DNA from: Naematelia aurantialba | Taxonomy: Eukaryota; Basidiomycota; Tremellomycetes; Tremellales; Naemateliaceae | Direction of reading: 5' to 3' | NCBI GenBank assembly: GCA_021527695.1 | Contig: JAKFAO010000002.1 | Location: 1,798,501 to 1,862,500, forward strand | Length of the DNA: 64,000 nucleotides | Shown here: positions 56,001 through 64,000 of the stretch, piece by piece | How positions within the stretch are numbered: position 1 is the first letter of the stretch | How the letters are laid out: the number at the start of each line of letters is the position of its first letter | The notes under the pieces: generated by a model | Seen by the model: only the letters and a program-made list of their open reading frames with translations | Databases searched by the model: none | What the model was told of the DNA's origin: nothing | Program-made: the position numbers and the translations under genes

Positions 56001-56356
56001 GACCCGCCATGATCGTCTGGGTGTACCGCAGACCGCCGCTTCCACCCTCCGTCCGCCGCCGCGACCGACTTGGACTAATCGGTTCATCAGCGGACGAGGA
56101 CGCGTAGTCAGGGGGAGGCGAGTCCAGGGCCCGTGTGATCTCGGGCCAGCGATCGATATCTGCCAGTCCAGAGGCAGCGATGTACGGGTTCAACGCGAAC
56201 GACGGGTCGACAGAAATGATACGTGGTGTCACGGGATCGTCTGTGTATCGCAGCACCGACAGGCGTATCGCTTGGAGGGCATAGCTGAGCAAGTCAGTAC
56301 AGGGGGTTAAAGTGCTGGTATGCCACGGCTCACTCGATATCTGATATCAGAGCCAT
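53020..56356 (-). CDS. TORC2 subunit SIN1/Avo1
   Basis: Nine exons (56356-56334, 56284-54909, 54820-54746, 54692-54386, 54259-54030, 53795-53713, 53652-53578, 53455-53281, 53114-53020) give 812 residues. The start MALISDIDYALQAIRLSVLR matches the SIN1 N-terminus. Residues ~45-340 are disordered. The CRIM domain (about 370-485) reads DLYFPHSTSPAVPLVVKV, EEVTGYGLFRFW and the hallmark EDDGEVDEDFP, followed by ISKFAYGEFAIVEA. A Ras-binding-like region (LRIRVTAS with DMYIADLTEVLCKKK) and a C-terminal PH domain (about 670-800: KYIVQRK, ERILAIDGDYIHI, SFHISLVASCKL, RYEFDAENSKQA) follow. SIN1 links TORC2 to AGC kinases such as Ypk1. Divergent to RIM2 with 407 bp between starts. Confidence 0.94.
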
Positions 56357-56763
56357 CTTGACGTTGTGCGTCGCCCATTACAGATCGTCGTTGATCTCAC
56401 AGACGCCTGCCATGTCGAGGCATCCGACGAGACGCGATGAAATGGTCTCCGGGCGAAGTAAAGAGGCAACGACACCAAGAACCCTCCTCCACCTGTTGAG
56501 AAGTGATAAGACAAGCATGAAAAACCCACGTCACCTTTGGAAAGTTGCAGCGGCTCATAATCTAGCGTCCACATTCGACTTTTGATCACCTACCCTATAC
56601 TATCGACCACACTCGATCTGCTCCACCCTACAAAGCATACAAGCATACGCCAGCGGGCGAGGAGGCTCCTACGAGTTATCCGAATTATACAGTCCTCCCG
56701 ACGACTCAACGCCCCAACCGCGCCTGTTCATAAAACTGGATCCACTTCGTTCCCTCATCCACA

Positions 56764-58368
56764 ATGTCCACAGCATCGTCATCGTCGTCGTCTACATCTT
56801 CAATCTCACTGTTCGGGTCTTCCCGACCTTCACAGCCAGTGCGGTATCCTCGATCCGATGCAGAACCCTCCGCATCACCGCTGTCGAGTCTACCGCCATC
56901 CACTGCCTCGCCCGGACAGACACCAAATGAGAAGAAAAGCCTGCAAGGATGGAAACACTCTGCGGCGGGAAGGTCAGCCTGCTCGGATTATGGCGCTCAC
57001 AAAATATGAAGCTGATATTCTGTAGTCTGGGTGGAATGACTGGTGCTATCGTGACGTCTCCTTTCGATGTTGTCAAAGTAAGTACTCTGCATGGTACCCT
57101 CAAGCAGGCGGTGTATGTTGACGACTGCTAGACTCGACTACAATCGGATCTATTTCGTGCCCAGAATCAGCCGAGATCCGGTGTGCCAGGAGCTGCAGGG
57201 ACCAAAGTTCCGCCTCCACCGGTTGGTCGGGGCGGATTATGGCATTTTGTCGATACCGTAGCCTTGATTGGGTCAGCTCCTTCGAACCGCTTCCAGAGAG
57301 ATGGCTGATGAGTGCGGCAGACGGATAGGACGAGAAGAAGGCTGGAGAGCACTGTACAAGGGTCTTGGACCGATGTTGGTGGGGATCATTCCCGCGAGGT
57401 CAGCTCTCGTAGAGTGATCAACATCTCAGAGCTGAAGGTTCTTTTTACAGAGCTACCAACTTTTACTTCTACCCCACATCCAAAGCATATCTCGCACAGC
57501 AGTTCCCCAATGCCCCGACCGAAAAGCCAGGTCAGACAGCTGAAGATAGTCCGGTGGTGCACCTGGGCGCAGCTGTCATCGCTGGTGAGTTTGCATTTTG
57601 GCCCCATGCCGTGAGAGACTTGCTGAGCTGGTACAGGAATCGCAACAGCGACATTCACAAATCCCATCTGGGTGGTCAAGACTCGTCTCCAACTTGAAGC
57701 ACGCAAACGCAGCCCCGTATCTGTCTCTGCCCCTATCGCCCCATCTCCTCTTCCCAGACCGATCGCCGCATCGGCGGCAGCTCTCTCCCAGACCGCCCGC
57801 ATCAACACTGCCGCTGCACCGGCGGCGCGATCGAACCTATCCCCTGCTTTCACCATGACGATGGACATCTTGCGTCAAGAGGGTATCCGAGGGATCTACA
57901 AGGGTTTGTCCGCGTCGTACCTGGGTGTCTCGGAGGGTGTGATCCAATGGGTCCTGTACGAGGTCAGTATCCGCCTACCTACACAAAATTGCGTCCTGTT
58001 CTGACGAATTATCTTGGTAGCGATTTAAACGCCTGTCGCGTCCTGTACCGGTTCACCTAGACGACCGAACGGCGGAAAAACCCTCTGTACTCTCATATAT
58101 CGGATCTATCGTCGGCGCTTCTGGCGGCGCCAAGACGATCGCTTCACTCATTACCTACCCGCACGAGGTCGTGCGCACCCGACTGCGGCAGCCAGCCGTC
58201 AACGGCGTGCACAAGTATACAGGAATCGTGCAGAGCTTGAAGCTCATCGTGAAGGAAGAAGGCGTGGCGCGCTTGTATGGCGGTCTGTCGGCGCACCTGC
58301 TGCGGGTCGTACCCAACGCGGCGTGTATGTTCTTGATCTACGAGGTTGTTGCGGAGAAGCTGGCATAA
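56764..58368 (+). CDS. RIM2: Mitochondrial pyrimidine nucleotide carrier (Rim2/SLC25A33-36 type)
   Basis: Seven exons (56764-56972, 57026-57077, 57132-57271, 57321-57398, 57451-57584, 57637-57962, 58021-58368) encode 428 residues. After a Ser/Pro-rich N-terminal extension of ~70 residues come three mitochondrial-carrier repeats with PX(D/E)XX(K/R) motifs: SPFDVVKTRLQ, TNPIWVVKTRLQ and TYPHEVVRTRLR. Trp in PIWVVK and the long inter-repeat insertions mark the RIM2/PNC group. The lines GLGPMLVGIIPARATNFYFY and GVSEGVIQWVLYERFK also fit. Rim2 exchanges pyrimidine (deoxy)nucleoside triphosphates, needed for mtDNA. The second repeat carries a ~45-residue low-complexity Ser/Ala/Pro insert between helices. 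Divergent to SIN1. Confidence 0.93.
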
Positions 58369-58637
58369 GCTTGTCGGGTTCGCTGGAGCGGAAGATAGCT
58401 TCGGTTAGTGACCGGCCGTCAGGCGGTGGTGTCAGGGCTCCTTTGCTCGACCAAGAGTCAAGTATAGTATAACGTGGGCTGGGCCTTGAGGTGTCACGCA
58501 AGTGGCCTCGGCCACCTTGGTTATCATCATAGAACTGGAACTGGTAGTCACCCAAACCTCCACTCGACCAACTTGATACCCTGCATGCATGATGGTCCCG
58601 CATAGACCCGGATACAAGGATACATGCGAGATGCAGC

Positions 58638-59447
58638 CTACGCCTCGTCGGCTTTCTTCTTCTTGTCTTCGACCTGGGGATATCAGCTCTCGCAGTGATG
58701 GGTCCATGAAGGGCACGACTTACTCTGACAACCTGGTCTGCCGGCGCGCCATTCAACTCCTTGACGCCCTTCTTCAGCATATCCACCACATCATCCCCCA
58801 CGTCCCCCTGGATGACAATCTCGTCTTCGCCCTGGTTGTTCTTGCTCACACTGGCGCCCGTGGCGAACTTGCCAGCCATCATCTTGGCGGCCTTTTTCAG
58901 GTCGACACCGAACAGCTCGAGACCGTGGATGTGGGTTTGGTGTTTCCGCCGAGTACGTTCAGAGCGCTTGATGGTGATCTGGACCTATCAGCATCTCATT
59001 CTTCCGATACTGTATCTCAATGCCTCGACTCTGTTCAGTGGACGGAGTGGGAACACACCTTTGCAGCCTAAGCAATCATCAGCTTATGACCGTACGCCAT
59101 CAGCATGAGGTGAATAAATTCAAGGACGGGAGAAGCCGGACAGAACCCAGACGCACCTCCTTCTTCTTCGCCTCGGCCTCTGCCTTTCGTTCCGCCTTGC
59201 GCTCCGCCTTCTCCTGCTCCTTCTCCAGCTTCTCCTGCTTCTCAATGCTCAGCGTCCCCATCCGCGCTTCGAGCGTCCCCTCGCCCCACAGCCTCGCGTA
59301 CTCGGCGGGACGCGTCGCTTCGAGGTGCGCCTTGCATTTCGATAGCGAGGGCCCAAATTCGCAGTACTCGGTCGGGAGGGTGCAGATGTCGCAGTAAATC
59401 GGGGTGATGGGCTTCACGACGGAGGGGCCGGCAGTGATGGCTGACAT
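58638..59447 (-). CDS. TMA22: Density-regulated protein DENR/Tma22
   Basis: Four exons (59447-59157, 59067-59059, 58984-58724, 58673-58638) encode 198 residues, the usual length. The N-terminal zinc-binding segment YCDICTLPTEYCEFGPSLSKC, followed by a Lys/Glu helix, and the C-terminal SUI1 domain (ITIKRSERTRRKHQT, GLELFGVDLKKAAK, KFATGASVSKN, DEIVIQGDVGDDVVDML) are complete. DENR with MCT-1/Tma20 recycles 40S subunits and promotes reinitiation. Exon 2 is a 9-nt micro-exon (Ala-Ala-Lys) between two ordinary introns; skipping it keeps the frame. The start is the first true ATG. Divergent to the FMN-binding oxidase gene (379 bp). Confidence 0.95.
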
Positions 59448-59826
59448 GGATGTAGCGTCGACAGGGTTCAAATACTCGACGCGTCAAGGTACGTAAAGAA
59501 TAACGAGCAGTGAACGTAGCGCAGAACGGTGCGGGGATGGCGAATGGCTGCTTTGGATGTCCACTCGAGTACCTCTGACGTGGACTTTTTCGTCTCGTGA
59601 ATAAGCTTAACTACTGACCACGTGACCCGTGTGCCTTGATGTCTGGCGTCATTATTATCACCCATCGCCGATCATACAAACGACCCTCACTCGCTCTCTC
59701 CGTGTCATCGTCGTTGTCAAGCTACCGTCGACGCAGCAGAACACTTGTAGACAATCTTCATACACACTGTCGCGACTCACCTGTCTCCGCCATCCGCTCG
59801 TCACAGCCCTCTTCTTCCGTCGCAAC

Positions 59827-61171
59827 ATGTCTGTCTCGTCGGCGGTCGCGCCAAAACCTGAATGGGTAGAGGCGTTCGAATCAATCGTCAAGCCCCGTAT
59901 GGACTATACCAGTGAGCTCCATCTCCGGTCTCCCAAGGCGCTCCCGTCTCCCAAGAGGCAGAGGACGAGTCAACGTGGTGCTGATGCAGAGAAGCGTATG
60001 CGTTGGCAACGCTCAGCCCAGATGGCAAGCCCAAAGTCCGTCATGTCATTCATCGCAGCCGTGAGTTTTACTGCTCCTCTTTCTCTACTCCTCTCTTTTT
60101 CTCCTTCCGCCCTTCCTTCCTCCTTTCCTTCCTTCCTTCATTCCTCCTTTCCTTCCTTCCTTCATTCCTCCCTTCCTCCCTTCCTCCCTTCCTCCCTTCC
60201 TCCCTTCCTCCCTTCCTCCCTTCCTCCCTTCCTCCCTTCCTCCCTTCCTCCCTTCCTCCCTTCCTCCCTTCCTCCCTTCCTCCCTTCCTCCCTTCCTCCC
60301 TTCCTCCCTTCCTCCCTTCCTCCCTTCCTCCCTTCCTCCCTTCCTCCCTTCCTCCCTTCCTTCCTTCCTTCCTTCCCTTCTTCCTTGCCTCCTTCCTGAG
60401 ATATCTATGCGGACGTCAATCGCAACATACACTAAACTATTTAGTGACACCATCCGCAATCTTCGTCGCAACCACCGACACCCGCATGCAAAAATCCGTT
60501 CACCTGCAACACGACCCCACCGTCGAAATCGCCTGGTGGATAGTCGAACCTGCCGTGCAGTTCCGCATCACCGGCCAGGCATACACAATTCCACCAGCCA
60601 ACGACGCCGACTCTGCTGCCGAGTTCAGCAAAGTCCTCGCTGGTCTGGGATTGGACGCTGAACGGAACGTAGAGGGCAAGCCTGAATGGTGGGCGGCCGA
60701 GCGGAGGCTGTTGTGGGAGACGTCGATGAGTGGGCATCTGCGTGGTAGTTTTGGGAGACCACCGCCTGGAAAGCCGTTGGGTGAGATTGAAGAGAAGCCA
60801 CAGGACTGGATCGAGTCCCTTCCCTACACGTCGGTAGGTATTTTCTCCTGCACTCTATACTGTTCCTTTCACTCCGGTTTCTTGTTTCACACTCGGAGGT
60901 CTGAGATTTGGCTGGACGCCAGTGCAAGCTTGCACGGACTAGTGGAGCTTGCATGGACTAGTGGAGCTTGCATGGACTCGTGGAGCAAGGCTGATACTAG
61001 AAGGACGATCCAAAGGAGAAGAAGGATATCGAGTACGCATTGAGCCACTTTGCTCTCCTAGCCATCAAGCCGACGGCATTCGAGCTGCTCGACCTCAAGG
61101 CCATACCGAACCGCAGGACACAATGGACTCTTAAGGGTGACGAGTGGGTCAAAGTGCAGGTGGCGCCGTAG
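59827..61171 (+). CDS. Pyridoxamine 5'-phosphate oxidase-like, Alr4036-type FMN-binding protein
   Basis: Four exons (59827-59911, 59992-60060, 60445-60833, 61001-61171) encode 237 residues. The split-barrel start YALATLSPDGKPKVRHVIHR, then FVATTDTRMQK, EIAWWIVEPAVQFRITGQAY, RLLWETSMSGHLRGSFGRPPPGKPLG, and the C-terminal FALLAIKPTAFELLDL and RRTQWTL match the fungal Alr4036-domain family, related to PNPOx. Substrate unknown; FMN binding is expected from the fold. Intron 2 (60061-60444) is almost entirely a CCTTCCTC microsatellite. Intron 3 has three copies of a 19-nt repeat. Convergent with the Ca3427-like gene, with 129 bp between stops. Confidence 0.88.
60111..60390. repeat. CCTTCCTC octamer microsatellite in intron 2 of the FMN-binding protein gene
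   Basis: More than 25 near-perfect CTTCCTCC units bordered by CCTTCCTT runs, on the sense strand. The block spans most of a 384-nt intron and translates as a Pro/Ser/Phe/Leu repeat in every frame, producing false long ORFs. Confidence 0.98.
60929..60985. repeat. Three copies of a 19-nt repeat in intron 3 of the FMN-binding protein gene
   Basis: GCTTGCATGGACTAGTGGA is repeated three times with one or two substitutions, just upstream of the branch point (CTGATAC). Confidence 0.95.
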
Positions 61172-61300
61172 ATCTTGAGATCCGTGTTCGGGATCCAGAT
61201 GCCGCCGTAGCGCACCGAAGAGAGAGGACAAGCAGATGTCATGTAGATTTCGCCCATAGCGGTCATAATGCCACTGATTGCATGTTTCTGCTTTAATGCC

Positions 61301-63358
61301 TTAGGATGTGAGTTTGGCAACATCGGTATTGACAAAGGTGTCCATTTGCCAGCCTCCAGCCGGGGCCTTGACGACGCCAGCTTTTTCTAGGATGCTGCTC
61401 CTGTCAGCTCTGGCGGTACACTGCTATGGGGGAATCGCGAGGCGAGATGAGATGAGGAGCCATGACGACATATCAACAGCGAGAGCGCCAGTCATGAGGA
61501 CGGAAGTCAAGGCATGGTGAAGAGAGTCAAGACTTCGTGAGGAGAGTCAGGACGGTGAAGAGAGTACGCTGAAAAGAGAACGACAATGTCGAGGACAGCG
61601 TGGAAAATTCAGGCAGATCCAAGCAACCACGAGCATCGCAACGCACTCGAGGGTATCTGCAACAGCCTTCTCTCCCACCTCGGCAAGCGTATCCTCGTAG
61701 CGCACACTCTCGAGCCACTCGGCCGCATCCTGTCGCTGATGCCCGAAAGTGTCTACAACAAAATCGACAGCTGGACCGGCGCGGGAAGCGGGCGAGTTGA
61801 AGTTGGTCACGTAGGATTCGAGGGTGGAGAGGAATGACTTGACCGTGTCCGCGGGTATGGACGGGGAGGCAGCGATGGACCAGCACGGCCATGGGGCTGT
61901 GTCTGTTAGCACAACCAGGGGTTTGGTGGCAACAGCGGGTCATGAGAGGATTGGTCGGGTTGCGTCAGGAGAGCACTGAGGAAAGAGATGAAGGCGAGGC
62001 GGAGAAGGGAAGGGAGGGGAGAGGCGCGAAATGGACAGCGGGAAGAAGAGAAGGGCGGGGAAAGGGAAAGGGAGAAGGGAGAAAGGAGAAGAGGAAGGGG
62101 GCTCACTGTAGACGGATCCGATGAAGCGGACCTCGCCAGAATCCACATATGGTTTAGTCGTGAACCACTCCCAGAGGAACACCGACGCTGAAACGTCAGC
62201 ACGTCGACGCTCCCTTCACGCGGATGCTAGACGCTTACTTTCACCGGAATTGACGGAATCGCGCAACGGTTTGAACTGCCCTTTGACTACGTACGATCAG
62301 CGGCTTGCCCTCTAACAGATCTGTGTTTCTTCAGCCGTCTGGATCCCTCTACTCTCTGGATTCCACTACTCTCTGGATCACTCTACTCTTTGGATTCTTC
62401 TTCTGTCAGACTCCGCTGCTGCCTCCTCTGCTGTCGATTCCTCTGCTGCTCAATACGCTGAAGCACTGACCTTTGAAGGTGGGCGATTCTGCCTCGGACC
62501 ACCCTTGTTGCATGAACATCACGGACGCCATGGTCTGCGAGCCACTTCCCAGGTCAATGTCCGGTCCGACAGATATCGATGACAGTATCGGAGGGAAATG
62601 CTTACCTTCCCAGTCGGGAGATACCGACCGTCGTGCCTTTTAGATCGTCGACAGAGTTGTACTTGCTGTTCTTGCCTGTGATTATTGCCCTGTGGCATGA
62701 GCTGCGGTCCACAGGAAGAACCTCTGGCCAAGACCCTCTGCCCATGGGAAGAATTTCTGGCCACAGGAAGAACCTCTGGCCACGGAGAAGAACGTCGCGC
62801 GAGATGGAAGCGGGAACCACAGAGAGCCAGGTGGTATCAGACAGAAACAGGAGACGTAAGGCAAATGGAGAGACAGCGACATGGGGAAGACGACAACACA
62901 CCATCGGAGAGGAGACTTTATGTATTGTCCCACAAGCTTATACGCCGTCTGTCCGTTTGCCAGTCCCGCAATCAGAGCGTCCGTCAATGCTGGAGAATGT
63001 CAGCGACGGTCTAGCCTCCACCACCTGGGTTCGAGGATTGGAGGACGGATCCAAGTGGAGACGCCAGAACGGCAAGGGGTAAAGAGATTCGGCCAAAAAC
63101 ATAACGATACGTGCCAAGGGCCGAGCAGGAGGCTTGTTGAAGAGGCAGCAACAAAGAGGCATCACCAAAGGGAGAGACGAAGAGCATGTACCCACCAATG
63201 CACAGGTCTATCTCGCCCTCACGAAGCTTGACTTGCATCTCCCCCGTGCCACCTGGACATTCGACGAGCTCAAACGTCTGGCCCTGGTCCGCTGCGGCAT
63301 ACTGCAGCAGTGGGGAGAGAAAGTGCTCTCTATGCCAACCGACGCGGAGCTTGGCCAT
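61301..63358 (-). CDS. Ca3427-like periplasmic-binding-protein (PBP type 2) fold protein
   Basis: Eight exons (63358-63196, 62989-62902, 62689-62606, 62544-62471, 62286-62239, 62187-62107, 61902-61647, 61394-61301) encode 295 residues. The order MAKLRVGWHREHFLSPL, ECPGGTGEMQVKLREGEIDLCIG, ALTDALIAGL, AIITGKNSKYNSVDDLKGTTVGISRLGSGSQTMASVMFMQQGW, VNSGETSVFLWEWFTTKPYVD, PWPCWSIAAS (quoted in pieces, linked by introns) is that of substrate-binding-protein folds of the NMT1/Ca3427 type found in yeasts. These proteins look like bacterial ABC-transporter binding proteins but lack a signal peptide and a partner permease here; ligand unknown. The acceptor of exon 8 was chosen because it alone keeps the ILEKAGVVKAP frame. 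Intron 5 of the gene contains a CT-rich stretch; intron 2 carries short GGAAGAACCTCTGGCC repeats. Confidence 0.85.
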
Positions 63359-64000
63359 GTCGCTCTTTTGACTGGGTGTCAGATCGGAGGAGAGGAGCGG
63401 AAGACTTGGAGGTTCCTACAGATGGAGCTGCAGGTGAATTGCAAGTTGCCAAAGCTGCCAAACTGTCGTTACAGTCGAGTCGTCGGCGTGATCGGACGAG
63501 GCCGACTCTGTCTCCCCAGCCTTTAATAATCCATCCAACTCTCAGTTGATCAGGCCAGTCAAGCGCCCAACCTCAGACGCAGAGAACCGCAACAAGAGGG
63601 TCTAGACGGGCCTGGACCAACTCTAACCAAGAATTGTACTCGACCAGAAATCCACCCTCAAGGGAACGGGACAAACAGGATCGCTCACGTCAAGGGAACG
63701 TCCCCACGACGACAGACTGAGGCTCGCAGACAGCGTATTGTTGTATCTCGAGGACGCCCACGACCAAAACCGCTACCCAAGCTACCCTTTCTGCGAAGTC
63801 ACCAGATTTCAAGGATCATCAATCTGTGCATCATCCTTCCGTTGAGCAACTCGGTGTACGGTATATCGGCGACGAGGGACAGGCTCTCGCGACGGCCACT
63901 GGAGACTGAGACGGAGGTCTGGGCACTGGGCACTGGGCAGTTGGATTGAGGCTTGGTACGGCGCCGGTTCAGCTTCAAGGCCGGCACGGGACATAGGGAG
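63359..64000. other. Right-edge region without recognised gene
   Basis: Upstream region of the Ca3427-like gene. It has a repeated CAAGGGAACG motif (near 63660 and 63690). Short minus frames near 63799-63994 may belong to a gene beyond the edge but show nothing recognisable. Confidence 0.4.

Noticed and set aside
59629..61043. Long plus-strand frames full of Pro/Ser/Phe/Leu repeats
   Set aside because: They are translations of the CCTTCCTC intron microsatellite; the spliced FMN-binding protein explains the region.
1..64000. Mobile elements, LTRs, viral insertions or rRNA
   Set aside because: No reverse transcriptase, integrase, transposase, long terminal or inverted repeats or rRNA-like sequence seen; detection was by eye only.

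Overview
The window is chromosomal DNA of a GC-rich, intron-rich basidiomycete fungus, most likely a tremellomycete (Cryptococcus/Kwoniella/Trichosporon relatives). The evidence is 4-12 short introns per gene (mostly 40-70 nt, GTRNGY donors, CTRAY branch points, YAG acceptors), densely packed genes, and an eL20 ribosomal protein that reads like the Cryptococcus one. The species call is an inference. All exon models were worked out by hand from splice signals and reading phase.

Left part (1-12 kb), mainly minus strand: two low-complexity Pro/Ser/Thr-rich proteins of unknown function (1-1951, running off the edge; 2905-4548), a prenylated ubiquitin-fold protein of the UBL3/MUB family (5517-6544), and a long coiled-coil protein with a C-terminal membrane segment (8213-~11575).

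Central part (12-47 kb): RPL20 (eL20), an LRR-type protein, a FAHD1-like acylpyruvase, a 703-residue disordered protein, YOS9/OS-9 (ER lectin ending in RDEL), the DNA primase large subunit PRI2, a BolA protein, a DNAJC17/Cwf23 splicing J-protein, Mediator subunits MED11 and MED12 side by side, a 99-residue single-pass membrane protein, a mitochondrial PPR protein, the splicing factor MFAP1 carrying an additional zinc knuckle and RD tail, PBDC1, and the RNA polymerase III subunit RPC25/RPC8.

Right part (48-64 kb): CDC6, thymidylate synthase, the TORC2 subunit SIN1, the mitochondrial pyrimidine nucleotide carrier RIM2, DENR/TMA22, an Alr4036-type FMN-binding oxidase and a Ca3427-like periplasmic-binding-protein fold protein.

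From about 12 kb onward the genes alternate strands almost perfectly, giving nine divergent promoter regions (about 200-440 bp between start codons where both starts are resolved) and nine tight convergent pairs. Three DNA-replication/S-phase genes (PRI2, CDC6, TS) each have a perfect ACGCGT box 110-120 bp before the start codon. Several introns contain microsatellites that are pyrimidine-rich on the sense strand. I found no mobile element, CRISPR array, rRNA or convincing tRNA gene, and no obvious new defence-type system. The least explained items are the two left-end proteins, the membrane-anchored coiled-coil protein and the 27-nt minisatellite at 18.0-18.2 kb.
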